Assembly: GCF_024300625.1 (NCBI RefSeq)
Contig: NZ_CP101322.1
Span: 2,245,992 to 2,309,991 of the forward strand
Direction of reading: 5' to 3'
DNA length: 64,000 bases
Origin: Halovivax gelatinilyticus
Lineage (GTDB): Archaea > Halobacteriota > Halobacteria > Halobacteriales > Natrialbaceae
The first letter of the stretch is position 1. Each line of letters begins with the position of its first letter. The notes below the pieces were generated by a model. That model made no database searches. It was not told the origin of the DNA and saw only the letters and a program-made list of their open reading frames with translations. A program made the position numbers and the translations under genes. Positions 26,072-36,075 of the stretch are shown here, one piece after another.

Positions 26072-27214
26072 ATGGACGAACTCTCGACGACGCTCGTACT
26101 TGCGCTCGTCCTGTCCGTCGTCGAGGACGCCGCGCCGCCGTGGCTCGAGACGGCGGTGACGGAGCCGCTGGTACTCGTCCCGACGATTCTGTTCGCCTCG
26201 TACCTCCTCGCACGGGTCGTTCAGTGGTGGGGAACGCGAGAACTTCCCAGCGCGACCGACGAACACTCGTTTCGCCGGACGGTACTCGGGGTGACGTCGC
26301 GACCGCTCGCGATCACGATCGCCCTGATCGGGGTCTACGTGAGTTTCGACCTCCTGTTCGATGGTGGCGAGAGCACCGTCGTCGTTCCCCTCCTGACGAC
26401 CGTGCTCGTCGTGCTGTGGATGACAACCTCGGTCAGGCTCGGCAACCGGTGGATCGAGCACGTCAAGGCGGTGGACGCTAACTACGAGTTCGCACCGGTC
26501 TTTAAGAACCTGTGGACGATCGGGGTGCTCCTCGGCGGGCTGTTGCTTCTCATCTCGATCTGGAACGTAGACATCACGCCGTTTCTCGCTTCGGCGGGCG
26601 TGCTCGGGATCGTTATCGGAATCGCCGCCCAGGACGGCATCTCGAATCTCATCGGCGGTATCGCGCTGTACTTCGACAACACGTACAAGATCGGGGACGT
26701 GATCCTTCTCGAGGGAGATATGCGCGGAACGGTGACCGACATCGGCGTGCGGTCGACGACGGTCGTGACGACCGACAACCGCCTCGCCTCCGTGCCGAAC
26801 TCGGTCCTCAACTCGACGCAGGTCGTCAACGAAACCTCCCCACAGCGCCACGTTCGGATCGAAATTCCGTTTTCGGTCGCCTACGGCACCGACCACCGGG
26901 AGGTCGAGCGACTCACACTCGAGGTCTGTGAGGACGCATCGCTCATCCGCGAGTCGCCATCGCCTCGAGTCCTCTTCATCGGATTCGGTGATTCGGCGCT
27001 CGAGTTCGTCGCCAGAGTCTACATCGCCCATCCGCTCACCGAAAAGCGAGCCAGAGACCAGTTCAACCGTCACCTCAACGACGCCTTCGAAAACGCCGGA
27101 ATCACGATCCCGTTCCCACAGCGAACGGTAAGCTACCTCGAGCCGGACGACGAACTCCGATTCGAAGAAGACGCGACGATCGGAGCGAATTCGGCCGAAT
27201 CCGACGATCGCTGA
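26072..27214 (+). CDS. mscS: Small-conductance mechanosensitive channel (MscS family)
   Basis: 380 residues. Four N-terminal transmembrane segments precede the pore helix region and the beta domain: GIVIGIAAQDGISNLIGGIA, then GDVILLEGDMRGTVTDIGVRST, ending with the alpha/beta C-terminal domain. These are MscS signatures. The channel releases solutes on hypo-osmotic shock, useful for a halophile. ATTATACC (about 26037-26044) lies about 31 bases before the ATG. Confidence 0.88.
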   Translation: MDELSTTLVLALVLSVVEDAAPPWLETAVTEPLVLVPTILFASYLLARVVQWWGTRELPSATDEHSFRRTVLGVTSRPLAITIALIGVYVSFDLLFDGGESTVVVPLLTTVLVVLWMTTSVRLGNRWIEHVKAVDANYEFAPVFKNLWTIGVLLGGLLLLISIWNVDITPFLASAGVLGIVIGIAAQDGISNLIGGIALYFDNTYKIGDVILLEGDMRGTVTDIGVRSTTVVTTDNRLASVPNSVLNSTQVVNETSPQRHVRIEIPFSVAYGTDHREVERLTLEVCEDASLIRESPSPRVLFIGFGDSALEFVARVYIAHPLTEKRARDQFNRHLNDAFENAGITIPFPQRTVSYLEPDDELRFEEDATIGANSAESDDR

Positions 27215-27302
27215 ACCCTCCCTGCTGACCCGTCTCCCGGTGTTGTACCCCGATTCAGAGGTCGAGTCTCCCGGTCTGCGGGCGAACGATCGCGACGGGC
27301 GG

Positions 27303-28001
27303 TCAGGATCGACCGGCGCTAACGCGGTGGAACCCGATCGCACAGATCGCTCCGAGCGTCGCGAATACGGCCGGCCAGACGATCCCGGCGTACACCACGG
27401 CGTCGGTGAGGACGACGGAGACGGTTTCGCCGACGTCCGGGCCGGGCCGCGGGTACGCATCGTCCACGCCCTCGTCGGGCGACCACGTTACCGCCACGCC
27501 GATCCCGACCGCGTACGCCAGGTACGCCGGGACGACGAACAGGGCGGCGCCGACCGCGCGACGAGGCGCGGCTGTCCCCACGTGCGCCGCGGTGAGGTAA
27601 CCCGCGAGCGCGATGGCTCCGAAGCTGAGGAGGATAAACACCGGGCTGGCCCCGAGGTTCAAAAACCCCCACGAGTAGATCAGATCGACGGCGTTGATCT
27701 TCTCGCCTCCCGTCTCGAGACTGGTTCCGAGATTCACCAGCACGGTCCAGGCCGCTTCGACGGTCACCGGTGGCGTCTGTCCGTCCTCGAACTCGGCGGC
27801 CATGCCCGCCCTGATGGAGATGGCCGCGGCGAGGGTAACGAGGAACGTGGCTGCGACGGCGCAGCTGCCGGCGATCAGTCCGACGGTCGCCGTTTCGCGG
27901 TCTACGTACCGTTCGACCTGCCGAGCCGAACGGTCGCCATCCCCATCCTGATCACCGTCGACACCCGGACCGCCGTGTTTGTATTTCACTCCGTTTGCCA
28001 T
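27303..28001 (-). CDS. DUF7978-like membrane protein, copy 2
   Basis: 232 residues with the same plan as the protein at 25217-25906: N-terminal YKHGGP, a charged leader, then five or six transmembrane segments with shared EAAWTVLVNLGT and VYAGIVWPAVFATLG blocks. The two copies differ substantially, so the duplication is old. The ATG at 28001 is preferred to a GTG one codon upstream. Function unknown. Confidence 0.7.
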   Translation of the reverse strand: MANGVKYKHGGPGVDGDQDGDGDRSARQVERYVDRETATVGLIAGSCAVAATFLVTLAAAISIRAGMAAEFEDGQTPPVTVEAAWTVLVNLGTSLETGGEKINAVDLIYSWGFLNLGASPVFILLSFGAIALAGYLTAAHVGTAAPRRAVGAALFVVPAYLAYAVGIGVAVTWSPDEGVDDAYPRPGPDVGETVSVVLTDAVVYAGIVWPAVFATLGAICAIGFHRVSAGRS

Positions 28002-28104
28002 CACTGAGTCACTTCAATTGACAGTATTGAGGTGTTGCAGGGTTGCTGGATGAACGTTTCGATATGGAAATTGATGTATGAATCGATGATCTATCCCGCG
28101 AGAC

Positions 28105-29373
28105 TCAGTCACCGAACAGGCTGCTGTGAACGGGTGCGTGCTCTCGTTCGGGAACGTCTTCGCCGACGTCGGTCACCGCGTTGCCCGCGACGCCGTCGGC
28201 CAGGAAATCGGCGAGCGGCGGGTTGACGTGTTCCGGTTCGACGAGGAAGGCGTCGTGGCCGTGACTCGATTCCACCACGTGATGGGCGACTGCGGATCCC
28301 GCGTCCCGAAACCCCCTCGCGAGTTCGGCCGACTGCGAGACGGTAAAGTGCCAGTCGGCGGTGAAACTCATCAGCAACGTCTCACCGGAGTACGCGGCGA
28401 CGGCGTGGGCGAGGCCGTCGTAGCCGGCGGCGAGGTCGAACTCGTCCATCGCCCGGGTGAGATAGCAGTAGCTGTTCGCGTCGAATCGCTCGACGAACCG
28501 ACCGGCGTTGTAATCGAGGTAGGACTCGACGTCGCGGTACGGAAAGAAGTGTGCGGTCGGATCGGCGGCGAACCGATCCCGACTCGCCTCGCGACCCGCC
28601 GAGCGTCGGCCGAACTTCTCGGCCATCGACGCCTTCGAGAGGTACATCACGTGACCGAGCTGGCGGGCAAGCGCGAGTCCGTCGTCGGGATCCGGCCGAT
28701 CAGGTCCGTAGTAGTCGCCGCCGTTCCAGGCCGGGTCCGTCGTGATCGCCCGGCGGGCGACGGCGTCCATGGCGAGACACTGCGGATCGAGCCTGGGGGC
28801 GGCCGCGATGGCGGCGATGCGATCGACGTCGTCCGGGTAGCGCCGCGCCCAGTCGAGGGCGTTCATTCCGCCGACCGAGCCGCCGACGACCGCGTGCAAT
28901 CGGCCGATGCCCAGTTCGTCGAGGAGCCGCCGCTGGGCGCGCGTCCAGTCGGCGACCGTGACTGGTGGAAAGTCACTCCCGTACGCTCGTCCCGTCTCCG
29001 GGTTCGCACTCGACGGGCCGGTCGTCCCGTAGCACGAGCCGGGAACGTTCGCACAGACGACGAAGTACTCGGTCGTGTCGATCGCTTTCCCGGGACCGAC
29101 GGTGTCGTCCCACCAGGCGCGCGCCTGATCGGCCGTCCCGTCGTCAGTCTCCGAGGCGTCGTCCGGCCTGCTGGCGACGTGGGCGCTTCCCGTCAGCGCG
29201 TGACAGACGAGGACGGCGTTGCCATCGGTGCCGGCTCCACTCGACGGATCGAACTCGCCGTGGCGCTCGTAGGCGACTTCGAGCGTCGGAATCGTCTCGC
29301 CGCACTCGAACGTGAACGAGCCGAGGTCGACCGTCCCGCGCTCGGTCGGGACGTCGGCGCGTCGCCCCGTCAC
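28105..29373 (-). CDS. metX: Homoserine O-acetyltransferase
   Basis: Activates homoserine with acetyl-CoA for methionine synthesis. 422 residues, alpha/beta hydrolase fold. The nucleophile serine is in [13 protein letters not shown], the oxyanion region is [12 protein letters not shown], and the late catalytic Asp ([12 protein letters not shown]) and His ([13 protein letters not shown]) are present. Length and motifs fit MetX; the succinyl-specific variant cannot be excluded from sequence. Its ATG overlaps the metY stop, and both are read from the metY promoter. Confidence 0.9.
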   Translation of the reverse strand: MTGRRADVPTERGTVDLGSFTFECGETIPTLEVAYERHGEFDPSSGAGTDGNAVLVCHALTGSAHVASRPDDASETDDGTADQARAWWDDTVGPGKAIDTTEYFVVCANVPGSCYGTTGPSSANPETGRAYGSDFPPVTVADWTRAQRRLLDELGIGRLHAVVGGSVGGMNALDWARRYPDDVDRIAAIAAAPRLDPQCLAMDAVARRAITTDPAWNGGDYYGPDRPDPDDGLALARQLGHVMYLSKASMAEKFGRRSAGREASRDRFAADPTAHFFPYRDVESYLDYNAGRFVERFDANSYCYLTRAMDEFDLAAGYDGLAHAVAAYSGETLLMSFTADWHFTVSQSAELARGFRDAGSAVAHHVVESSHGHDAFLVEPEHVNPPLADFLADGVAGNAVTDVGEDVPEREHAPVHSSLFGD

Positions 29374-30770
29374 GTCGTCCCCTCCGTCGCCCGCGTGATC
29401 GCTCGGTCGAAATCGGCGAGTAGGTCCGCCGGATCCTCGAGACCCACCGAGACCCGAATCAGGTCCTCGGACACGCCCGCGGCGTCGCGGGCCTCACGGT
29501 CGAGTTGGCCGTGGGTCGTACTCGCCGGGTGGATGACGAGCGTCTTCGCGTCGCCGACGTTGGCGAGGAACGAAGCGAGTTCGACCGACTCGCACAGCCG
29601 CTTCCCGGCTTCGTAGTCGGTGAACCCCTCACCGCCGTCGAGGCCGAACGCGAGCATTCCGCCGAAGCCATCGAGGTACCGGCTCGCGTCGTCGTGGGTG
29701 GGGTGGGTCTCGTGACCGGGGTAGGCGACCCGGGAGACGGCGTCGTGGTCGGCGAGGAAGTCCGCCAGAATCGCGGCGTTCTCGCAGTGGCGTCCCATCC
29801 GGAGCGGGAGGGTTTCGATCCCCTGGAGCGTCTGCCAGGCGTCGAACGGCGACTGCTGGGTTCCCAGGCTTCGAACCGAGCGGTACCGGGCCGCCGCGGC
29901 GAACGGAGCGTCGGGGAAGTCCCGGTCGAAGTCGACGTTCGCGTAGGCGGGATTCTCGCCGGCGAGTTCGGGGTACCGGTCTGCGTGTTCGTCCCACGGA
30001 AACGTTCCGCCATCGACCACGACGCCGCCGAGCGTCGTGCCGTGGCCGCTGAGCCACTTCGTCGTCGAGGCCCAGACGATATCGGCGCCGTGTTCTATCG
30101 GGCGACAGAGCGACGGCGTGGCGAACGTGTTGTCGACGACGAGCGGGACGCCGCGGTCGTGGGCGAGCTCCGCGATGGCCTCGAAGTCGGGGGTGACGAG
30201 CGAGGGGTTACCGATCGTCTCGACGTGGACGAACGCGGTGTCCTCGTCGATCGCCGCCTCGTAGGCGTCGAGATCGAGCGTGGGGACGAACCGGATTTCG
30301 ATACCCCGTCTCGTCGCGGTTTCGCGAAAGTATGCGGTCGTCCCGCCGTAGGTGTCAGTCGAGCAGACGACGGTGTCGCCGGCCGACGCGAGCGGGAGGG
30401 TGATCGCGTCGAGGGCGGCCATGCCGCTCGCCGTCGCGACGGCGCCGGTTCCGCCGGCCAGCGAGGCTATCCGGTCTTCCAGGCACTCGACCGTCGGATT
30501 GCTGATCCGCGAGTAGATGTAACCGTCCGATTCGAGGGCGTATCGGGCGGCGGCTTCGTCCGCGTCTCCGAACGAATACGACGTCGACTGGACGATCGGA
30601 ACCGCCGCGGCGCCGGTCGTCGGATCCGGCCGGTACCCGGCGTGGAGGCTCCGCGTGGCGAACCCGTCCGATCGACGCCGACGGGCGTCGTCTCCCGCCT
30701 CACTCGCGCCTCCGGCCTGCCCGCTCAGGCCACCGGTGCGCTCGGGCGTCTCGCGTCGCTCGTCACTCAT
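29370..30770 (-). CDS. metY: O-acetylhomoserine sulfhydrylase
   Basis: Cys/Met metabolism PLP family. It makes homocysteine from O-acetylhomoserine and sulfide, the natural partner of metX. 466 residues, with a 35-residue disordered acidic/basic N-terminal extension. [23 protein letters not shown], the PLP Asp in VVDNTFATP and the lysine in [16 protein letters not shown] are visible. [10 protein letters not shown] near the end fits MetY better than cystathionine gamma-synthase. First gene of the metYX unit, with a TATA-like CATAAAG about 27 bases upstream of its ATG. Confidence 0.88.
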   Translation of the reverse strand: MSDERRETPERTGGLSGQAGGASEAGDDARRRRSDGFATRSLHAGYRPDPTTGAAAVPIVQSTSYSFGDADEAAARYALESDGYIYSRISNPTVECLEDRIASLAGGTGAVATASGMAALDAITLPLASAGDTVVCSTDTYGGTTAYFRETATRRGIEIRFVPTLDLDAYEAAIDEDTAFVHVETIGNPSLVTPDFEAIAELAHDRGVPLVVDNTFATPSLCRPIEHGADIVWASTTKWLSGHGTTLGGVVVDGGTFPWDEHADRYPELAGENPAYANVDFDRDFPDAPFAAAARYRSVRSLGTQQSPFDAWQTLQGIETLPLRMGRHCENAAILADFLADHDAVSRVAYPGHETHPTHDDASRYLDGFGGMLAFGLDGGEGFTDYEAGKRLCESVELASFLANVGDAKTLVIHPASTTHGQLDREARDAAGVSEDLIRVSVGLEDPADLLADFDRAITRATEGTT

Positions 30771-30893
30771 GCTTAGAGATTATATTACCGAACATCTTTA
30801 TGCTTACCAGTAACGGCAAAAGCCGCCTGGCACGGGTGTGATTCGCTCTCGGGCTCCGACGCCAGGGTCGACGAGGACGACGGATCGGCCGGA

Positions 30894-32153
30894 ATGGACG
30901 CCTTCATAGGCCGGTGCGCCCAAGACGGGCCTGTGAGTCCGCGATCGCACGTTCGCGTCGTCCTCGCGGCGGTGATCTTCACGGTTCTGTTCTCCCAGCT
31001 GTTGCTGTACCCGGGGATCGCCGACCTCGTCACCGAACTCGGTGCGGAGGCGAGCGACGAGGGGACGGTGTCGCCACAACTCGACGCGAGCATGTGGTTT
31101 CTGGTCGCCGAGTTCGCCGCCTACGTCGCGTTCGTCGGCGTCTGGGGCGTCGCCAGCGACGCCGCCGGTCGACGCGTCCCGTTCATCGTCCTGGCGTCGC
31201 TCGCCGGCGCGGCCGGTTACGCGGCGCTCGCGCTCGTCCCGACGATCGGCACGATCCCGTTCGAGGGCGTCCTCGCGCTACGGGTCTTCCAGGGGGCGAT
31301 GACGATCGGCGCTTTCTCGCTGACGATAACGATGCTGATGGACTTAGGGGGCGGCCACGGCAAGAATATGGGCGCGGCGGGTATCGCAATCGGGCTCGGT
31401 GCGGCACTTGGTGCGCCCGTCGGCGGGCAACTGACGGCGATCGATCCCGTCGCGCCGCTCGTCGTCGCCGCCGCGTTGTTGGTCGTCGTCGGGGCCCTCG
31501 TGACCGTCGTGCCCGACCGGGCCCCCGAGACGACGCGAACCTGGCGGGCGGTGGCCCGCGGGGTGAGCGATCGTCCGATCCTGACGCTTCCGTACGCCTT
31601 CGGGTTCGTCGACCGGATGACGGCGGGCTTTTTCGCCCTGGTCGGTACGCTCTACTTCCAGGACGTCTTCGGGCTCGATCCCGCCGCGACGGGACTCTTG
31701 CTCGCGTGTTTTTTCGCGCCGTTCGCGCTGTTGCAGTACCCGATGGGGATCCTCTCCGATCGCATCGGCCGGACCGTCCCGATCGTCGTCGGTTCACTTT
31801 GCTTCGGCGTCGGCATTCTCGCCGTGGGGGCGGCCGGCTCCGTCGCGCTCGCCGCCGTCGCGATGGTCGCCGTCGGCGTCCTCGGGGCGCTCGTCTCACC
31901 CGCGACGATGGCGCTCGTAACTGACCTCGCCGCAGACGATCACCGCGGATTGGCGATGGGCGGGTTCAACATGGCCGGAAGCCTCGGCTTTCTGGCCGGC
32001 TTTCTCGTCGGCGGCACGGTCGCCGGTACGGCGGGATACGACGCGGCCTTTCTCGTCGTCGGCGGCATGGAGATCCTGATCGCGCTCGTGGCCGTTCCGG
32101 TGTTCGTCAAACTCGCACCCGGATTGACTCGCGAGGACGTCGCCTCGTCGTGA
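30894..32153 (+). CDS. Major facilitator superfamily transporter
   Basis: 419 residues with about 12 hydrophobic segments. The MFS loop 2-3 motif appears as GVASDAAGRRVPF and again in the second half as GILSDRIGRTVPI. The first transmembrane segment starts at about residue 22, so the start could be the GTG 13 codons further in. Substrate not predictable; overall look is of a drug/metabolite efflux carrier. Divergent from metY. Confidence 0.85.
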   Translation: MDAFIGRCAQDGPVSPRSHVRVVLAAVIFTVLFSQLLLYPGIADLVTELGAEASDEGTVSPQLDASMWFLVAEFAAYVAFVGVWGVASDAAGRRVPFIVLASLAGAAGYAALALVPTIGTIPFEGVLALRVFQGAMTIGAFSLTITMLMDLGGGHGKNMGAAGIAIGLGAALGAPVGGQLTAIDPVAPLVVAAALLVVVGALVTVVPDRAPETTRTWRAVARGVSDRPILTLPYAFGFVDRMTAGFFALVGTLYFQDVFGLDPAATGLLLACFFAPFALLQYPMGILSDRIGRTVPIVVGSLCFGVGILAVGAAGSVALAAVAMVAVGVLGALVSPATMALVTDLAADDHRGLAMGGFNMAGSLGFLAGFLVGGTVAGTAGYDAAFLVVGGMEILIALVAVPVFVKLAPGLTREDVASS

Positions 32154-32290
32154 TCGCAGATCGGGTAGACGACCGGTGCGATCAGCGACCCAAAATATAA
32201 CGGATTCACGTCCCTGGGGCCGTGATACCCCACCGCACGAGCATTCGGCTAACGGTTCGCTTTTACCCGTTCGATCCCAAGTGTATCCCG

Positions 32291-32770
32291 ATGGCACCAA
32301 TTGACGACGTTTCACGACGTACGGCCCTCAAATTGACGGGTGCAGCGGCAACGGCCGCACTCGTCGCCGGCTGTTCGAGCGCGGACGACGCAGAGGACGA
32401 CGGAAACGGCGGTGACGGTAACGGCGGCGACGAAGGCTTCGAGATCGACGCCGGCGAAGAGATCCTCTTCTACGGCGATTCGAACGGGTGGGAAGGAAAG
32501 GCTCCCTCGGCGATCGAAGGCGAGGTCAATCCGACGCTCATCTTAGAAGATGGCGAAACCTACACGATCGGCTGGGACGAAGGTGACGGCGCCACGCACA
32601 ACATCGAACTGCGCGACAGCGGTGGGTCGGTCGTGGGCGACTACTCGACGGACTTCACTGGCGAGGACGCGCCGGACGACCAGATGATCGAGTTCGAGGC
32701 CACCGACGAGATCGCCGTCTACCGGTGTGACCCACACCAGGCGATGGAAGGCGACATCCAGGTCCAGTAA
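32291..32770 (+). CDS. Halocyanin / plastocyanin-like blue copper protein
   Basis: 159 residues. Tat lipoprotein signal: SRRTALKLTGAAATAALVAGC, cut here as SRRTALKLTG then AAATAALVAGC, with lipobox cysteine. An Asp/Gly-rich linker precedes the cupredoxin domain. Type-1 copper ligands are visible: a His in ATHNIEL, and the C-terminal CDPHQAM cluster supplying Cys, His and Met. It probably acts as a membrane-anchored electron carrier. CTTTTACC lies at -27 from the ATG. A longer frame upstream was rejected because the signal peptide starts here. Confidence 0.88.
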   Translation: MAPIDDVSRRTALKLTGAAATAALVAGCSSADDAEDDGNGGDGNGGDEGFEIDAGEEILFYGDSNGWEGKAPSAIEGEVNPTLILEDGETYTIGWDEGDGATHNIELRDSGGSVVGDYSTDFTGEDAPDDQMIEFEATDEIAVYRCDPHQAMEGDIQVQ

Positions 32771-32974
32771 TCCGATCACGCGTTCTCTGCGGTCTCTATC
32801 GATTTATCGCTACCCGACCGAGCGACGTTTTCGACGACTCTCGTCAGGGACTGTCCTGTTCTCGCAGACGGCGGATTTCACTGCCGCCGGAGTCGATCGG
32901 TTCTCGGCGGTACCATTCGAACCAACACGAAACTCCATACGGCTCCGTATCGATCCTCCGCGTACGGTGGTTCA

Positions 32975-34087
32975 GTGACCGACACACGCGAATACCGCGA
33001 CGAGTATCCCGAACAGACCCTGTACATTCCCGGCCCGACCGAAGTCCGCGAGGACGTCGTCTCGGCGATGGCGCAACCGATGTTCGGTCACCGCTCAGAT
33101 CGGATGACCGACCTCTACACGACGATCGTCGAGGACACGAAGGTTTTTCTCGACACCGACCACGAGGTGATACTCCTCACGGGATCGGGGACGGCGTTCA
33201 TGGAGGCTGCGATTCAGAACCTGGTCGATCGGAACGTTCTGTGTACGACCTGCGGCAGTTTCAGCGAGCGCCAGGCGAACATCGCCGAACGCCTGGGAAA
33301 GAGCGCCGATACGCTTTCCTACGAGTGGGGTCGAGCGGTCAAACCGGACGACGTGCGCGAGCGCCTCGAGTCGAGCGAGAGCGACTACGACGTCGTCACC
33401 TGCGTGATGAACGAGAGTTCGACGGGCGTTCGGAACCCGATCGAGGAGATCGGCGACGTCGTCGCCGAGTTTCCGGAGACGTTGTTCGTCGTCGACGCCG
33501 TCTCGGCGCTCGGCGGCGACTACGTCGACATCGACGCCCACGGTATCGACGTCATCTTCACCTCGGTCCAGAAGGCGTTCGCCATGCCGCCCGGCCTCGC
33601 CGTCTGCGTCGTCAGCGAGGACGCCTACGAGCGCGAGATCGAGCGCGACGCGGCGTCGTGGTACGGCGGTTTCCAGCGAAACATAGACTACTACGACCGG
33701 AAGGGTCAGACCCACTCCACGCCGGCGATCCCGATCATGCTCGCCTATCACCGACAGATGAAACACATGCTCGAAGAGGGCCACGACGCTCGCGATCGTC
33801 GCCACCGCGAGATGGCCGACTACACTCGCGAGTGGGCCGGAGAGCACTTCGCGATGTTCCCGGAGGACGGCTACGAGTCCCAGACGGTGGCCTGCATCGA
33901 GAACACGCGCGGAATCGACGTCGCCGAAACCATCGAAACCGTCGCCGCGGAGTACGACATGGTCTTCGCCAACGGCTACGGCTCCGATCTCGGCGAGAAG
34001 ACGTTTCGCATCGGCCACATGGGCGAGCACGACGTCGAGAGCGTTCGAGCACTGACCGACGCGATCGAGGACGTCGCGGGGCTGTAG
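32975..34087 (+). CDS. Class V aminotransferase (serine/alanine-glyoxylate type)
   Basis: 370 residues. PLP residues: Asp in FVVDAVSALGG (D174) and the Schiff-base lysine in TSVQKAFAMPP (K200). The N-terminus YIPGPTEVRE and GHRSDRM are typical of the AgxT/serine-pyruvate branch. In methanogens a class V enzyme of this annotation supplies phosphoserine aminotransferase activity, so with serA and serB nearby this may be the missing middle step of serine synthesis (inference). The start is a GTG with no better ATG near. Confidence 0.82.
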   Translation: MTDTREYRDEYPEQTLYIPGPTEVREDVVSAMAQPMFGHRSDRMTDLYTTIVEDTKVFLDTDHEVILLTGSGTAFMEAAIQNLVDRNVLCTTCGSFSERQANIAERLGKSADTLSYEWGRAVKPDDVRERLESSESDYDVVTCVMNESSTGVRNPIEEIGDVVAEFPETLFVVDAVSALGGDYVDIDAHGIDVIFTSVQKAFAMPPGLAVCVVSEDAYEREIERDAASWYGGFQRNIDYYDRKGQTHSTPAIPIMLAYHRQMKHMLEEGHDARDRRHREMADYTREWAGEHFAMFPEDGYESQTVACIENTRGIDVAETIETVAAEYDMVFANGYGSDLGEKTFRIGHMGEHDVESVRALTDAIEDVAGL

Positions 34088-34265
34088 GAGCGAGGCTGGT
34101 TCGCCACGAGCGAGCGTTGCGAGCGAGTGGGCCGACGACTGACCCGGCGCGGCGTGCAGCGCCGCGGTAAGTCGAGCGGCGAAGCCGCGAGACGGGCGCA
34201 GCGCCGCGAGGGGAAGGCGGAGTGCTTTTGGTCCAGCTTTTGTCGAGGGCCGCCTTTTGCGGCCC
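34088..34265. repeat. GC-rich inverted-repeat cluster and bidirectional terminator
   Basis: This convergent intergenic region contains several overlapping short palindromes (GCGCAGCGCCGCG and GGCGAAGCC types). It ends in a perfect hairpin GGGCCGC-CTTTT-GCGGCCC (34247-34265) that could terminate both the aminotransferase and the subtilase genes. The same style of sequence occurs at 23040-23150 inside the YeeE unit. Looks like a genomic palindromic repeat family; copy number cannot be judged from one window. Confidence 0.45.
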
Positions 34266-34287
34266 GTAGCGCAAACGGTGGGGCCAC

Positions 34288-35691
34288 TCACTTGAACAGG
34301 CTGGAGAGCCACTCGAATAGCCGACGAACGACGGTCGCGATCCACTCGACCGCGCTGATGAAGTGGTCGACGATCCCGCCTGGTCCCGACGGCGTGTTAC
34401 CGCCCGTTCGTGACTCGTCGCCGTCACCCGCACGGTCGTCGCCGAGGGCCGCGCGAGCGTCGACGAGTCCGTGGCCCTCCTCGCAGGTGTCGAGAACCGG
34501 TTCGGCCGTCTCGGCGAGGATCGATCGCACCGCCTCGTTCGGTCCGGGCCCGTCCTCATCTCGCGTCTCCCAGAGGAGCGCGGCGACGCCGGTGACGTAC
34601 GGACAGGCCATGCTCGTTCCGCTCGCCTCGGCGTATCGGTTGCCCGCGGTGGCCGAGTTGACGTCCGTTCCCGGTCCCAAGAGGTCGATCGCGGAACCGA
34701 CGCTGCTGTAGGACGCCAGCGTATCGTCTTCGTCCATCGCGGCGACGGCGACGACCGACTCGTGGGTCGCCGGATAGGTCATCGTCTCCTCGTTGCAGGT
34801 TCCGTCGCCCCGATTGCCCTCGTTACCGGCCGAACAGAGCAGGAGGTGGCCGGCCTCGTGTGCGGTCGCGATCGCTTCGTCGACCGTCTCGCTCTCTTGG
34901 TCGCCGCCGAGGCTCATCGAGATCACCTCGACGTCGTTCGACAGACACCAGTCGATCCCGGCGATCAGGGTGCTGTACCGCCCGTCTCCGTCGTCGTCCA
35001 GTACCTTCACGGCGTACAGATCCGCCGCGGGCGCGACGCCCACGACGCCGACGTCGTTGTCGTCGGCCCCTGCGATCCCGGCCACGTGCGTGCCGTGGCC
35101 GTGGCGATCCTCGTAATCGCTCGACGGACCGGATCTGGTGAAATTTTCCCCGCCCGCGACCGACAGGCTGCAGTGGTCAGTCTGGATCCCCGTATCGAGG
35201 ATCCCGACCGAGACGCCCGAGCCGTCCGGCTCGACGTCGTCGGCCCCGATCCGTTCGACGCCCCACGAGGCCCGCTGGTCCGGGTGTCTGGAACAGTCCG
35301 AGCTGCCACCGGGATCCAAGAAGTCCAGCAGGGACGGCGACCAGTCGTCGGGAATACCGAGACCCCCGTCTTCTTCGACGGACGCGACGCTGGGTGCGGC
35401 GAGGAGGTCGTCCAGCCGGTTCGACGGTACCTCCGCGACGACGAAGTCGAACGAATCGTACTCGAGGACGGTCGTCCCGCCCAGCTGTTCGACCACGTCG
35501 AGGAGATCGCCGAGCAGACCGTTTCGGGGGTGGACGAACACGCGCTTGGTGTCCGTCGCTGCCGACACCCGCTCGGCCTCCGTCGCCGCCGATTCCCGTC
35601 TGCTATCCGTCGCCGAGGCCGAGGAACCGAGGACGCCCGCTGCGACCCCGGCGCCGACGCCCTGAAGTAGTCGACGACGACTGAGTGTCAT
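34288..35691 (-). CDS. Tat-exported subtilisin-like serine protease (halolysin type)
   Basis: 467 residues. Tat signal SRRRLLQGVGAG (4-15), an inhibitor-like propeptide (about 48-110), then the S8 catalytic domain with D166 (ILDTGI), H199 (HGHGTHVAG), oxyanion Asn290 (SAGN) and S360 (GTSMACP). After the domain comes a Gly/Asp-rich linker (about 419-438) and a 28-residue C-terminal segment (440-467) with alternating hydrophobic and aromatic residues (FISAVEW, RRLFEWLSSLFK), which looks like an amphipathic helix. Seven or so cysteines may form disulfides. Start chosen at the ATG before the RR motif. Confidence 0.9.
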   Translation of the reverse strand: MTLSRRRLLQGVGAGVAAGVLGSSASATDSRRESAATEAERVSAATDTKRVFVHPRNGLLGDLLDVVEQLGGTTVLEYDSFDFVVAEVPSNRLDDLLAAPSVASVEEDGGLGIPDDWSPSLLDFLDPGGSSDCSRHPDQRASWGVERIGADDVEPDGSGVSVGILDTGIQTDHCSLSVAGGENFTRSGPSSDYEDRHGHGTHVAGIAGADDNDVGVVGVAPAADLYAVKVLDDDGDGRYSTLIAGIDWCLSNDVEVISMSLGGDQESETVDEAIATAHEAGHLLLCSAGNEGNRGDGTCNEETMTYPATHESVVAVAAMDEDDTLASYSSVGSAIDLLGPGTDVNSATAGNRYAEASGTSMACPYVTGVAALLWETRDEDGPGPNEAVRSILAETAEPVLDTCEEGHGLVDARAALGDDRAGDGDESRTGGNTPSGPGGIVDHFISAVEWIATVVRRLFEWLSSLFK

Positions 35692-36075
35692 GCACGCCGG
35701 AAGGTACAAGAAGGGAATAAGCCTTTTGTGCCGGCGCGAAACGCGTGTCCCATTTGTCTGTATTCTGGCCGTTTCTGCAATCAAACGGTCGTGCTGGATG
35801 ACTGGTGAGCCCGACCGGGAATGAACGCGCGGAGTCGGACGACGCGAGATCCGCTCGGTGGCGACCGGGTCGTGGCCAGCGATTGTGCAATCGAACGCCG
35901 GGCCGGTTATGAGAGTGCAGTATCGAACGAGGCGAGTGTAGGAACCGACACAACCGTAATAACTATCGTATGCGGGTGCAGATATCGACTCGCCGTCTTC
36001 TCGGGTGATAGCGACGCATCTATCACCGACCTGTGGTACCGACGCGGAATCGACGACCGACGGGAGGGGGAAGAT
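35692..36075. promoter_or_regulatory. Divergent regulatory region between subtilase and methyltransferase
   Basis: 384 bases with no supported gene. On the minus side GGCTTATTCC lies about 27-33 bases before the subtilase ATG. On the plus side GTAATAACTATC (about 35957-35968) could be a TATA, giving a leader of roughly 85 bases. A strong Shine-Dalgarno GGAGGGGG is at about 36063-36070, unusual in a window where most genes look leaderless. Confidence 0.4.
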
